DNA of 64,000 nucleotides from Polyangia bacterium (lineage in GTDB: Bacteria; Myxococcota_A; Polyangia; Polyangiales; JAUICN01), in contig JAUICN010000001.1 of assembly GCA_030427835.1 (NCBI GenBank), positions 145,929 through 209,928 of the forward strand, given 5' to 3'. A program made the translations under genes and the position numbers. Of this stretch, positions 1 to 9,513 are shown one piece after another. Position 1 is the first letter of the stretch; the number at the start of each line of letters is the position of its first letter. The notes under the pieces were generated by a model, which was given only the letters and a program-made list of their open reading frames with translations, was not told where the DNA came from and did not search any database.

Positions 1-416
1 TGGCTCTTGGCAAGCAGATGTTTGAAACGGGGCTGGCCGCCTACCTGGGCGAAGGCTTTGTGGAGCTCACGGGTGTGCGGGATCTTTGGCCACTGACGTT
101 TGCGGTGATCTTTTTCACCATCTTCTTTACGGAGACCTGTTCCAACACCGCCACCTCCAACATGTTGGCCCCGATTGTGGTTGGGGTCGCCACCACACTT
201 GGGGTCTCGCCGATCCCCCCTGTGATTGGCATGGCCCTGGCGGCCAGCTGCGCGTTCATGTTGCCCATCGCCACGGGGCCCAACGCGATTGTGTTCGGAA
301 CCGGCCTGGTGGACAGCCGCCAAATGATGCGCATTGGCCTTGTGCTGAATCTGGTGTGCGGGGTGGCTATTTTCATTGCCATGCGACTGCTGTCGCCACT
401 GTACGGCTGGGCCTGA
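1..416 (+). CDS. SLC13/DASS-family anion symporter, C-terminal part
   Basis: This is the 3' end of a gene that begins before the window; the reading frame is open from the first bases (codons in phase with base 3). The product is an inner-membrane transporter of the divalent anion:sodium symporter (SLC13/DASS) family, which imports dicarboxylates, sulfate or similar anions. The visible part has four hydrophobic segments and two family signatures: SNTATSNMLAPI, matching the second SNT substrate/sodium motif, and ATGPNAIVFGTG near the last helices. The end at LLSPLYGWA is a normal C-terminus. Substrate cannot be told from this fragment. No gene follows for about 130 bases. Confidence 0.85.
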   Translation, partial: ALGKQMFETGLAAYLGEGFVELTGVRDLWPLTFAVIFFTIFFTETCSNTATSNMLAPIVVGVATTLGVSPIPPVIGMALAASCAFMLPIATGPNAIVFGTGLVDSRQMMRIGLVLNLVCGVAIFIAMRLLSPLYGWA

Positions 417-547
417 TCCGCCTGTAGTCTCATTTTTTACTCATATTTGATCCTGGCCTGCATGTTGCATGTTTTCGCCGTTAGGTTCCTGGCGCAGCGC
501 AGCACCTGTCGCCTGGGCCCGTATTTCGTTCATTTGTGGAGGATGTT

Positions 548-1960
548 TTGCGAACACTTCGATTGGCTTGGGTTGGGTGCGGTGTTTTTCTGTGCGTGTG
601 GTTCTGGGGTGGGTGCCTGGCGGCCAACGGTGACAACGGCACGCCTGGTACGAAGGGTAGCCAAGCCCTGGGCCGTTACATCGCCATCGGCCCGCGTGCG
701 CCCACACGGTTGACCAACTGCACCGGGCGTAAGGAGAGCCAATCAGAACCACCTGTTGTGTACTGTGACGGTTGGGTCTCGCACCCGGGCAGCGGCATCC
801 GTCACAAGGTTCCTGTGTGGGACCTCGACGCGTCTGCGCTGGAAGGGTCCATGTCCTTGGGAGACGTTGCTTGGGATCTGTCGTCAGTGATTTACCGGCC
901 TGCCCTTCCCTCTTCCGATATGGAAACCATGGTTGCTAAACAGTCTCCCACCCAGGAGCCACCACTAGCCCCAGTACTTCGGGGTGGGCTCATGCACACC
1001 CTGGCAGCCCTGTCCCACCGTAGCGCCGGTACCCCTCGCGAACGTAAACGGTACGTGGGAGCGGCGGCCCTTGGCCCGATGGCGTACGAGGGGAAGATTC
1101 TCGGTTGGACGGTTCCCAGCGTCATACTCAGCGCCCGACCCATGGCCCTAGCGACCACTTCGAGGGCTCAAAACGACCAATTGGCTAGCTCATCCACACT
1201 TGTTCGCACGGTTCCTCGACCCCCGCCGTTGAAACCAGGGTATCGTGGCTTGGGGTGGATGGCTGTGCTGGGGACCCTGGCAGAGGCAGTGTCCCACCAG
1301 ATTCAGGTTGCCGATGGGTTGGATTGGTTTGCCTGGCCCGTGGAGCACCTGGATGACGGATCCATCCGTGTCGGCCAACCCCGTGCTGAGCTTCTAAGAA
1401 AGGATATCGAGCAACAGGCGGAGATGTGGGAATGGGAGGAGCTCGATCCTCTTAAGGCTTCCGCGTTGACCCATGAGCACATCGTGAAGGAGACCTACAG
1501 GGATCAGTTTCCGGTTCTCGACATGGAAGGTGATGACTACTTCGCCCTACGGCAGACCCTGGTGTCGGGTGGGCATATCCCTCCCCTGGTTCCCGCGCTC
1601 CCTCCTGGAAATTTCTGTGCCGCCATCTACCAGGGGCCCCACGCCCTGTGTCAGGCGGCGGAGCACCCGGCGTTTGCCGACTTGCTAGCGGCCAGAGAAG
1701 GTTGGGGGTGGATTTTGGGAGGCAATAGCGCCGGAGATGTGCGGTGCCCGGTGGTTCTTGTGTACCGGCATGGTCAAGAGATGGGATCGTTCTTCTTCCA
1801 CGGGGGTGTACTTCCCACCCCACAGAGTGGCATTGTTTTTCGAATCTCGAGTCTCCTGACCAACCAGATCGGGGGTAACCAACGCATTGCGTACGAGAGT
1901 AAAGTTCAGGAAAGAATGAATGCGGTGGGTTGCGAGCTGTTTCAGTTCGTACTCCAGTAG
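548..1960 (+). CDS. Secreted lipoprotein of unknown function (paralog 1 of two)
   Basis: No known domain is recognised. The N-terminus is hydrophobic and ends in WGGC, so it is probably a lipoprotein. I place the start at TTG 548 because GGAGG lies 5 bases upstream; an in-frame GTG at 536 lacks such a site. The protein (about 470 residues) is a paralog of the product of 6063-7535. Both have an early Y-C-x-G-W motif, a middle hydrophobic segment (LGWMAVLGTLAEAV here), and a C-terminal region with CPV, an aromatic/Gly strand and a late GC (VGCELF here, MGCSGI there). It is convergent with two pseudo-trypsin genes, just as its paralog is convergent with four, which hints at a functional pairing (inference). 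Confidence 0.7.
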   Translation: MRTLRLAWVGCGVFLCVWFWGGCLAANGDNGTPGTKGSQALGRYIAIGPRAPTRLTNCTGRKESQSEPPVVYCDGWVSHPGSGIRHKVPVWDLDASALEGSMSLGDVAWDLSSVIYRPALPSSDMETMVAKQSPTQEPPLAPVLRGGLMHTLAALSHRSAGTPRERKRYVGAAALGPMAYEGKILGWTVPSVILSARPMALATTSRAQNDQLASSSTLVRTVPRPPPLKPGYRGLGWMAVLGTLAEAVSHQIQVADGLDWFAWPVEHLDDGSIRVGQPRAELLRKDIEQQAEMWEWEELDPLKASALTHEHIVKETYRDQFPVLDMEGDDYFALRQTLVSGGHIPPLVPALPPGNFCAAIYQGPHALCQAAEHPAFADLLAAREGWGWILGGNSAGDVRCPVVLVYRHGQEMGSFFFHGGVLPTPQSGIVFRISSLLTNQIGGNQRIAYESKVQERMNAVGCELFQFVLQ

Positions 1961-2011
1961 AACCCATGTGTACCGGGCGGGGCTCGCCCCGAACCCACAA
2001 CTTGAGGGAGG

Positions 2012-3760
2012 CTATTGCCCCCCTGGGGGTTGTAGGGTGAGCAGGGCTTGGTAGAGGGTGATTTCGTCGTCGGTGTATTCATCATCGAGCTGGAAGTGGT
2101 GTCTCAGGCGGGGGGCCAGACGCTTCGCTGCAATGTCGTAGGTAGGGGACTGGCAGGCGCAATCGATTCTGCTTTCGTCTTCGGTTTCATCGCAGGTGGG
2201 TAGTTCGTCTGGGCACCTCACAGACGGGCGGGGGCCGCTTTGAACGTGGACACCCACGGGTTGGCCTGCCCCCTGCCCGATCACCACGTCCAGGTAACCC
2301 ATGACCTGTTGTTGTGTTTCAACGTCCTCGAAACGTACGCTTACCTGCTGAATGTCTACGCGGCCTTTCGTTGTACTTTGGCAATGGCCAGGGGTGGAAC
2401 TCAGGTACGCATCTCGTCCGAACAATGATCGGTGGAGCGTACCTTGGGCCTGTGGCCTCACATCGTTGGGGGCACGGGATGAGGGGCAGCGGTCTGCAAT
2501 CAGATCCCCAGACGCGGTGGACGCAAACTCTGGAGCGGCCTCGGATACGCAGTCGAGAAACTCACGGTTGGCCCCTACCGTGGCGAGGGCTCCACGGGTG
2601 AGGGTGGCTCGCTGGCCGGTAGCCACCCCCAACAGCTGGTTGCCCAGAAGGGCGCCTCCACCCTCATCGCCTGGCCGCACTTCGGCGCCTACGCCAGCGA
2701 CCTCCCAATGGCCGGCAAGATGTGCACGCACATCGTAGGGTCTCCAGTGTTGAGCGAAACCCGTATTGGGTTTTCCGTATCCAAAAATCTGTAGCTTTGA
2801 CCTCACGTCGTCGGGATCGGGCATGGTGTTGGCAATCCGCGCTCGTGTTCCCCGTGGGATGGCAATAGAGTCTTTGGAAAGAAGTACCGCCATGTCATGG
2901 GTGGCTAGGATCGTTTTGTTGGGAGCCCACCAACCCCAGAAGGACTTGTTGACCAGGGTCAGGTGAATGGAGACCGTTCCTGTGGTCTCCAGGCGCCCGA
3001 CACCGATTCGAAGTTGGGAGGGGTTGGACCCCGACATCCATTTCTTGATACAGCTTGCTGCTGTCACCGCCACCGTGGGAAATCCTGCCACCGGTAGATC
3101 CACCAGTGTGGCGGCGCAGGCCAAGCGATGGAGGTTTCCCTGTTCTGAAAGTACATGCAGCCGGGGTGCGGTCGAAGGTGCCATACCCGCCCCCCAATCC
3201 CGGGACTGCCCAGCGCGGAGGCGCCCGGATATTTTGACTGACAGGTAATCTACCGCTTTGTCCTCCCGATCTTCTTTCGGCCTTATCACTCGCTTGAGTT
3301 TCGTGGCTAAACTGCTCTGTGCATCACTTTGCCCCATCCATTGCTCAGATTCACAGGTTGCCGGTGGATACAATGCCTGTCTCGTGCCTTCCGTGATCAA
3401 GTAGCGTTTGGTTTTGAGACTGTAGTGCATGGCAATCCCTGGGAAAATGTCATCCAGGCCTTCCCCTTCCGGATCCAACGCGTTGTTGCCGTCTCCGGAT
3501 AGGTTCACCAGCACCGTGGCCGAACGTATGAGGCCCAACGCGCTGCAAGGCCCAGTGTAAATCGAGGCCCTCAGATAGGCCGGGTCCACAATCATCTCAC
3601 CCACACGAATTGCGCTGAGCCCTAGGTCACCGAGGTCCTTGACGCCGGGTGGTTGGGTATGATGCGGAGCGCACGCGCAGAGTATGAACAGCCCGGCAAG
3701 ACCTGCCTTGGGACCTCTGGCTCGGTGCTGGACCAAAAAGGCCTTGTGTTGGGTTTTCAT
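2012..3760 (-). CDS. Trypsin-fold pseudoprotease lipoprotein A
   Basis: A 582-residue secreted protein with a lipoprotein signal (ILCAC, Cys30). An uncharacterised N-terminal region (to about 200) precedes a trypsin-like core. Its parts are CAATL with a second Cys in TAASC237 (the Cys42-Cys58 pair), HDMAVLL, GYG near 328 and GDEGGGALL near 364. The His57 position is Ser236 and the Ser195 position is Glu366, while Asp289 is kept. With these residues it should not be a serine protease. The C-terminus has a CP-x5-C...CAC cysteine module (516-536) and an acidic helical tail. The start was chosen at ATG 3760 because it overlaps the stop of the upstream gene by four bases (ATGA), indicating translational coupling with 3757-5679. 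Confidence 0.85.
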   Translation of the reverse strand: MKTQHKAFLVQHRARGPKAGLAGLFILCACAPHHTQPPGVKDLGDLGLSAIRVGEMIVDPAYLRASIYTGPCSALGLIRSATVLVNLSGDGNNALDPEGEGLDDIFPGIAMHYSLKTKRYLITEGTRQALYPPATCESEQWMGQSDAQSSLATKLKRVIRPKEDREDKAVDYLSVKISGRLRAGQSRDWGAGMAPSTAPRLHVLSEQGNLHRLACAATLVDLPVAGFPTVAVTAASCIKKWMSGSNPSQLRIGVGRLETTGTVSIHLTLVNKSFWGWWAPNKTILATHDMAVLLSKDSIAIPRGTRARIANTMPDPDDVRSKLQIFGYGKPNTGFAQHWRPYDVRAHLAGHWEVAGVGAEVRPGDEGGGALLGNQLLGVATGQRATLTRGALATVGANREFLDCVSEAAPEFASTASGDLIADRCPSSRAPNDVRPQAQGTLHRSLFGRDAYLSSTPGHCQSTTKGRVDIQQVSVRFEDVETQQQVMGYLDVVIGQGAGQPVGVHVQSGPRPSVRCPDELPTCDETEDESRIDCACQSPTYDIAAKRLAPRLRHHFQLDDEYTDDEITLYQALLTLQPPGGQ

Positions 3761-5679
3761 GGGCGGTTCCCTAGGGAGTTTTTCATGGTTTTCAGGAGGC
3801 TGTAGAAGTCGGTTTCGTCGTTGTCGAAGTCTTGGTGGGCGGCGTTGAGGTAGTTGCGAAAGCGGGGAACGGCGTGGCGGAGGGCCTGCTCGTAGTCGCG
3901 GGTGTGGCAGGCGCATTCGGTGCCGGTGACTGCAGCCACTTCTTCGCACCGGGGTAGCTCATGGGGGCACGGGTTGTGAAACACGTGGCCATCGCCAATG
4001 AATACCCCGTAGTAGGGTTCCTGGTGATTGACTTGCGCCCCTGGGCCCGTGGACAGGTACTGTGCCTCGATGGTGAGCGGAAAGTCGCGTATGAACTGGG
4101 GCAACTCGTCTGACAGTGCGCTGACCACCAGTTGGCGGGTGTTGTACACCTTGTCCCCTGCAAAACCCCTACAGCGGCCGGATTCCTCGCGGATGGCGAG
4201 CGTTCTTCCAAACGCTTCCATCAACCTCGTGCCCTCGGTGAAGGGGCCCGTAGGCAAATCCGTTTGGTCGGGGCAATGGTCTGCCAAAACCTCAAAGCCG
4301 CGACTCCCGAAATCGGTCCAGGTGCTGAAGTCGTTGCTCTGAACACACCCTAGAAAGTCGTGATTCATGCTCAGGGGCGCTGCGATGCTGTGTTCGTGAA
4401 CCTCTTGCTCGCTCACCACCGCCACGGGGACCTTCCGTTGAATTACCGCACCGCCCCCACACCCTGTGCAGCCCGCAGCGGGCGTGCCGTAGTAGTTCCA
4501 CAGAAACCTGGGAGGTTCCTCCAACGCCACGACGGATCGGGGTGTCCAGGTTTGGGGAAACCCGGTCTGGGGCCGCCCATAGGTGATGATGGATAGGTTC
4601 GAAGCGTGCGCCGCTGGGCCGGGTGTTGGGCTGGGTGCTGGGTTCGCAACGGCCCGGGATTGGGTCAGAAGTGTGTCCGCCAGGGGCAACCGTGGAACAG
4701 GCATGTTCTTCGTGGAAAGTAGAATGGCCACATCGTGGGGGCGCAATCGATCCTTCGCCTGGGAACGGTACGAGTTCTCCCAGTATTGGCGGTGAGGGAT
4801 CACCACATGCACGGGGATGGTGGTCGCTGCGTCGACCACTCCGTGACCCAAGCGAAGCGGTCGAACATGCTCGGTACGGGAAATGATATCGGAAATGGAT
4901 CCCTCTGGCTTGATGCAGCTCGCCGAAGTGAGTGCAACCATGGGGTACCCGTTTACCTCCAAGTCCACAGGAACGGCGGCGCAAACAAAGCGGCCCAAAT
5001 CCCCGGATTCTTCCAGAATGTACAGGGGCGCATGGGAGCTTCGTGCTTCATGCACCTGGGGCCACCAGTAGCTGTCCTGAACGAGCCGATTCATGACCTG
5101 GGCCACAAATCTTTGTACCCGTTCGGCAACGGTTGCTGGAGCCGGAGGGAGTTCCAGGAGCCTGCGCACGGTATGGACCCACTGCGCTGCCTGGTTCACC
5201 ACCTCCGCGTGGGCTTGCTTGAAGGACATGCCGAACGGGGTGCACACAGGTGGCGGCAGGACCGCAAAGGGCTCTAGGGACGTGGTGACGAGAAACTGTT
5301 GGGTGTAGACACTGTAGTGCAAGCCCAGGGACGAGTCGGCGTTGCTCCAATCGTTTTCTTCGACCGGTCCTGTGGTTCCTGTCTCAAGCCAGGGTGGTTC
5401 GGAAAACTCAGGGTCATCATGGTCCGATGGAAGCTCGGCATCCATCTCGAACATGAGGGTGCGTATCAGGCCATGTTCTGGGCAGTTCTGGAAGTAGCCC
5501 GACGCGCGTAGGCGGGAAGCCACCACCTCCATGTCATCGTCAAGCTCCAGGCGTGGTATTTCCAGGTCACCTAGGCTGGGCTCGTGGTGGCTGGCCTTGG
5601 TGACCGAGGGTAGAGGGGAGCAGGCCAGGAAGACCGCGCACGCGAGTACAGCCATGGGGCACAGAACTCCGGAACCCAT
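3757..5679 (-). CDS. Trypsin-fold pseudoprotease lipoprotein B
   Basis: A 640-residue paralog of the neighbouring product, first gene of a two-gene operon. The signal ends in FLAC (Cys20 from the chosen ATG at 5679); an ATG at 5655 would leave a very short signal and the open frame extends to 5874. The trypsin-like core runs from about 230 to 470: CAAVP and TSASC255, HDVAILL, TYG, then CTGCGGGAV. The His position is Ser254, Asp316 is retained, and the Ser195 position is Cys407 with the preceding Asp changed to Gly. A Cys nucleophile without a His partner is not expected to be active. The C-terminal cysteine module (CP-x5-C...CAC) is present, followed by a tail like that of protein A. Between core and signal is an N-terminal region shared loosely by all six paralogs. 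Confidence 0.85.
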   Translation of the reverse strand: MGSGVLCPMAVLACAVFLACSPLPSVTKASHHEPSLGDLEIPRLELDDDMEVVASRLRASGYFQNCPEHGLIRTLMFEMDAELPSDHDDPEFSEPPWLETGTTGPVEENDWSNADSSLGLHYSVYTQQFLVTTSLEPFAVLPPPVCTPFGMSFKQAHAEVVNQAAQWVHTVRRLLELPPAPATVAERVQRFVAQVMNRLVQDSYWWPQVHEARSSHAPLYILEESGDLGRFVCAAVPVDLEVNGYPMVALTSASCIKPEGSISDIISRTEHVRPLRLGHGVVDAATTIPVHVVIPHRQYWENSYRSQAKDRLRPHDVAILLSTKNMPVPRLPLADTLLTQSRAVANPAPSPTPGPAAHASNLSIITYGRPQTGFPQTWTPRSVVALEEPPRFLWNYYGTPAAGCTGCGGGAVIQRKVPVAVVSEQEVHEHSIAAPLSMNHDFLGCVQSNDFSTWTDFGSRGFEVLADHCPDQTDLPTGPFTEGTRLMEAFGRTLAIREESGRCRGFAGDKVYNTRQLVVSALSDELPQFIRDFPLTIEAQYLSTGPGAQVNHQEPYYGVFIGDGHVFHNPCPHELPRCEEVAAVTGTECACHTRDYEQALRHAVPRFRNYLNAAHQDFDNDETDFYSLLKTMKNSLGNRP

Positions 5680-6062
5680 ACAAACAGGCCCACCGTTCTC
5701 TATTGGGCCCGTTCCGGAGGCTTGGATCGCCCACACCTTGAGCTTTGGAACGGGAGGGTTCGAGCTGCAGCGGGCCCTATTTGGGCTAAAAGAACACGGT
5801 GCCACATGGGGACGTAGGCAAGGCCTGTTCCGCCGTGAATCGATCGCTGATTTCGACCCGGACATCGGTCGCAACGGACAGGAACCGCACTCAGACGGTC
5901 ACCGTGGTGGCCATGGCGTTTTACAAACAAACCGGAGTTGTCCGGGTGTTTCATGTGGCGGCGCAACCACGAAACGAGGCCTAGAAACCTGTACTCCGTT
6001 TCACATTTTCAACTATTCGTCCGGTTTTTATCCTGGAATACTATTTGCTTGGTTTCTTTTCT
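5680..6062. promoter_or_regulatory. Divergent intergenic region between pseudoprotease B and lipoprotein X2
   Basis: This 383-base stretch separates the minus-strand two-gene operon from the plus-strand lipoprotein gene, so it must carry both promoters. A TACTAT hexamer at 6039-6044 could be a -10 box for the plus-strand gene, but no good -35 box stands at the right distance. Open frames here look like shadows. No RNA gene or clear operator is visible. Confidence 0.4.
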
Positions 6063-7535
6063 ATGGCCCCTGACGTTCAATCCCCTTCGACCCGCTCACC
6101 CATTTTCGACCCCCCGAATGCCGCACGCACACGCCTTCACCTGATTTCCTGTCTGGTCACAGCGCTATCTATCAGTGCAATCAATGCCTGTGCCGCGGTG
6201 GAGAATCCTCCCATTGGCTCAAAGGCCACTGCCACTCCTGAAGGAGAGCCCTACCTTCTGTTGACATCACGGAAGGTGCTCAACTTGGGTTATTGTGAGG
6301 CGGGCCCCTTGCCGGCTAGGGGTCACAGCCAATGGATAGAACAACAACTGGGCAGGGCGCCTCTACCCAATGGGGTGTATTGCTCAGGGTGGAACCCGAA
6401 CCCACAGTCCCCAGGCTACATTCCTATTCGCGTGCGCAACCTGGTGACTCCACCTGATGACAGTGACGATGGCGGAACCCGCCGCGGCCGCATGGCCAAC
6501 GTCACCTATGCCGCTTCGCCATGGAACGACTGGCTTGGGATCGGGCACCTTGAAGAAGCCGTTGAAAAGGCACAAGTGGGGAAACCCCTGCCAGAGGGCG
6601 TAGCGGACGCCATGGTTCGGTTAAGCACGACCCAACGGGGTACGTTGCGCGCCAAGGAACTGGTAGGTGCGAGATTCCCCCAGGTCTACGAAGCGATTGC
6701 CCTCGGGAAGCCCCGCTTTGACGGAACCTTTTGGAGCGTTCCCGGTGTCATGGTCGTGTCGCTGTCAGGGCCGATGCTGCAAGCCGGACCTGAAACCGTG
6801 CAAGCAAGGCAAGGAACACTGGTCGCCACGGGCCCGGGCGGCGCTCGGGTGATGCCCCATCGTATGTCTATGGGTCGGGGCGTCTCGGGTGGAATGGCAT
6901 TGATGCTCGTCGAAGGACTCCGGGTACTCAGTGATGTCATCAACCACTCGAAGGAGGCCGCATGGGACCTGTCGGTGGTCCAGCCCCTGGCGGACGGGAG
7001 CGTCGAGATTCTCAACGGTGCTTCCTTCAAAACCCTGGAAGACGTACGAGCCGCCACCGACGCCATCTGGAACGGAGACTACACATTCACCGAGAAGAAA
7101 GGGCCGATGATGCGGGTTGTGAAATCACCGAAAACGGAGACGGGTACTGGTAGGCCCAGTGGGTTCGATCCACCCGACTACGAGGACATGGACTATTGCC
7201 AGGTGACCCACCCGGGCACCCACATAAACTGTATTGGCGACTACGACGCGATTCTCAACGACGATCTTTTTCTGGGGACGTACTTGCTTGCGTCTGACGC
7301 TTCGGCTGTTACGTGTCCTGTCACTGTGGGCTACCGGAAGGGATCTGCCACTGGAACGATTTCGTTTGGGGGCGGCCACATTACAAGCCCTGACATTGCT
7401 CAGGTGTTCGACAGGGGCCCGTTCTTTTCTCCCAGCGGTCAGCCCATGCAATCCCATGCCAAGGAAGTTTCGGTGAATGCCTTTTTGCAATCCATGGGCT
7501 GTTCTGGAATCGAATACGTCACGATCACAAACTAG
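6063..7535 (+). CDS. Secreted lipoprotein of unknown function (paralog 2 of two)
   Basis: A 490-residue protein with no recognised domain. The N-terminus has an Arg-containing n-region, a hydrophobic stretch and INAC, so lipidation is likely. ATG 6063 is preferred to TTG 6045, although neither has a strong ribosome-binding site. It shares with 548-1960 the Y-C-x-G-W motif (VYCSGW), a middle segment, a C-x4-G...C pair before residue 400, and a final domain with CPVTVGYRKG and FGGGHI. Overall identity looks low but the order of motifs is the same. It ends 25 bases from the stop of the convergent four-gene pseudoprotease run. Secreted, probably facing the periplasm or cell surface; its role is unknown. 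Confidence 0.7.
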   Translation: MAPDVQSPSTRSPIFDPPNAARTRLHLISCLVTALSISAINACAAVENPPIGSKATATPEGEPYLLLTSRKVLNLGYCEAGPLPARGHSQWIEQQLGRAPLPNGVYCSGWNPNPQSPGYIPIRVRNLVTPPDDSDDGGTRRGRMANVTYAASPWNDWLGIGHLEEAVEKAQVGKPLPEGVADAMVRLSTTQRGTLRAKELVGARFPQVYEAIALGKPRFDGTFWSVPGVMVVSLSGPMLQAGPETVQARQGTLVATGPGGARVMPHRMSMGRGVSGGMALMLVEGLRVLSDVINHSKEAAWDLSVVQPLADGSVEILNGASFKTLEDVRAATDAIWNGDYTFTEKKGPMMRVVKSPKTETGTGRPSGFDPPDYEDMDYCQVTHPGTHINCIGDYDAILNDDLFLGTYLLASDASAVTCPVTVGYRKGSATGTISFGGGHITSPDIAQVFDRGPFFSPSGQPMQSHAKEVSVNAFLQSMGCSGIEYVTITN

Positions 7536-7560
7536 TGGGCCGATTGAACTGGCGGCCTAG

Positions 7561-9480
7561 CTACCAGCTTTTTCCGACGCGTATGGCTTGCAGGGTTTGG
7601 GTGAATTGTTGGGCTTCTAGGGGGGTGACTTCGGGGAGTTCTAGGGCGCGCTTGGTGAGGCGGAGGACGTGTTGCAGGGCCGCCTCCTTGGTTTTCCATT
7701 GGCAGTCGCAGGTATCCAGAAGCTCTGGGGTGGCGTTCTCGCAGGAGCCAAAGGTACTGGGGCACTTGCGGGCATCGTTGGGGCCCGCGAGCTGGACGGA
7801 GAAGATATCCTGAACCACCTGTGGGCCCAGCTTCGGTGCGGGTACCTCCTGGGCGACCACGGTGATTTCGAGATTCCTCACCCCGCCTTGGGGGTTTGCT
7901 GCCATGCCCTGGTCCTTTTTTTGAAAGTACAGGGGGAGTTCCAAGACCCCAGGGAACTTGCCGTTCTCGGCCGGCCCACAGGCGCTTGACTGCCAGGGTT
8001 CGACAATGATGCGGTAGCCCCACAGATCCATTTCCCGGGCGCCCAGGGCAATGAGGCTATCCCCTCCCCTAAGACCTCGATCGTTGGATTGGGATGTGTC
8101 GTTGCAACTGGCTGAATCGACCTTCATGGAACCATCTGTGGGGACCTCTCCCGCAGCAAGCGCAAGGGCGCAATTGATAAAACCTCGGTGTTCCAGCATG
8201 GATTCGATGAAGATGTGCTCGTTTTTTTCACCCCAGGTTCCGTTGACCACCCCCCAAATCACTTTGGTGCCGTTGTCCCCACATGCGCTGAGAAGACCGC
8301 CACCGCCGTCGCCCATGGCATGGAAACCCGATCCAAACGATAGGCTCCAATAGTGGTCCCGGCTACTTTCCATGTTCTGTTCGATCCACTCCTGTCGGTG
8401 CGTCGATACTGCTACCAGTTCACCCGCAGGCGCGAGAGAAGGATTTCCGGTTCGAGGAAGGCCGTATCCCACGGTAAAAAGCTTCTTGTCCGGTGCGGAT
8501 AGTACTTGGTGGGATGCCGGAAGTGCAGCCACCGCGCCGGACAGGGTGCCTCGACTAAACAGGAGGGCAATGTCGTTGGGAGCGGTGGCCTCGAACTGGT
8601 ATCCGGGAAAACCCGCCACGACCGACTGGGTTACATCGTGCGGATAACGGCTGTGAACCACTGCGAGCTCCACCGGAAGGACCTGCTGCGTGTTGAATAC
8701 GCCCGTGCCAAGCCCGAGGGATCGGTGTTTCCTGACACAGGAGGCACTGGTGATGGCCACGGTATTCCAGGCGCCTTCTGGGCTGCCCGGAACCCGTATG
8801 GGAGTGGCCGCGCAGGAGAGCCGCCGGTGCCCCGCGTGGAGGGTCGAAATGTACGCGTGGGGCACACCCGATGTTGCGTTCTCTGTACCGGGAGATGACA
8901 CAGGACTTCGAACAACCCCGGGGAAATCTCCCTGCTCAAGCTTTGTGAAGAGACTTTTCACCCGACTCTCAATACCTGTGAAGTGGCCGTCTTCAACGTA
9001 CAAATTGTTGTGGGCAAGGAACTCCAACGCCCACCTGGCGGCATGCAGATGGGCTTTCTCCTGAGCCTCGATCCGGGACATCGATAGATCACCACAGGCC
9101 AGGGGTTCGTGTTGGGGGGGGGACCCGACGGCCTCCTTGACCAGGTAGGCACTGGAGTCTGCACTGCGGTACACGACAAGGGACTCACGCCCGCCGATTT
9201 TCAGAAGCACGTTGGGGTCGTCCAGATGGTGGTTCACTTCATCTGGAAATAGGCCAAGGGTCACGCTCCAGATGCGGCCGTACCCTGGGCAATCCTGCTC
9301 AAGACCAGAGACCCAGGGCCCCGCGCCTGCAAACCTCCAGCCCACTCCCAGGGGGAGTGGGGCAAACAGGGGCACGCTGCTTTGCGGTGCTTTGGCATGC
9401 CCCTGGGGACGGGCTGTACACGCTGCACCCAACACCCACAGCAAAGGCACTATCGCAAACAGGAATCGTAGTGGAAACAT
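7561..9480 (-). CDS. Trypsin-fold pseudoprotease lipoprotein C
   Basis: A 639-residue member of the six-gene family and last gene of the second run. ATG 9480 gives a fitting lipoprotein signal (VLGAAC, Cys21); a GTG at 9510 is in frame but would add ten residues ahead of it. Core: CAATP with TSASC248, NDIALLF, GYG near 338 and GDGGGGLL. The His position is Ser247, Asp303 is kept, and the Ser195 position is Gly392. The active site is therefore lost, while the fold markers remain. The cysteine module reads CPSTFGSC...CDC, followed by a helical tail. It lies 33 bases after the preceding gene, so it is probably co-transcribed with it. Confidence 0.85.
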   Translation of the reverse strand: MFPLRFLFAIVPLLWVLGAACTARPQGHAKAPQSSVPLFAPLPLGVGWRFAGAGPWVSGLEQDCPGYGRIWSVTLGLFPDEVNHHLDDPNVLLKIGGRESLVVYRSADSSAYLVKEAVGSPPQHEPLACGDLSMSRIEAQEKAHLHAARWALEFLAHNNLYVEDGHFTGIESRVKSLFTKLEQGDFPGVVRSPVSSPGTENATSGVPHAYISTLHAGHRRLSCAATPIRVPGSPEGAWNTVAITSASCVRKHRSLGLGTGVFNTQQVLPVELAVVHSRYPHDVTQSVVAGFPGYQFEATAPNDIALLFSRGTLSGAVAALPASHQVLSAPDKKLFTVGYGLPRTGNPSLAPAGELVAVSTHRQEWIEQNMESSRDHYWSLSFGSGFHAMGDGGGGLLSACGDNGTKVIWGVVNGTWGEKNEHIFIESMLEHRGFINCALALAAGEVPTDGSMKVDSASCNDTSQSNDRGLRGGDSLIALGAREMDLWGYRIIVEPWQSSACGPAENGKFPGVLELPLYFQKKDQGMAANPQGGVRNLEITVVAQEVPAPKLGPQVVQDIFSVQLAGPNDARKCPSTFGSCENATPELLDTCDCQWKTKEAALQHVLRLTKRALELPEVTPLEAQQFTQTLQAIRVGKSW

Positions 9481-9513
9481 TGATTTTGGGGAAGGATGGG
9501 AGGCGCGCACGAT

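Noticed and set aside
1978-1991. Small GC hairpin between the convergent genes at 1960 and 2012
   Set aside because: Stem of five pairs and no T-run on either strand; too weak to call a terminator.
3761-3949. N-terminal extension of pseudoprotease A to 3949
   Set aside because: It lies within the end of the preceding gene, is Arg/Pro-rich as expected for a shadow frame, and would put the lipoprotein signal far inside the protein.
5531-6073. Open frame of 180 codons on the plus strand
   Set aside because: It overlaps the start of pseudoprotease B, has no recognisable features and looks like an antisense shadow continuing into the intergenic region.
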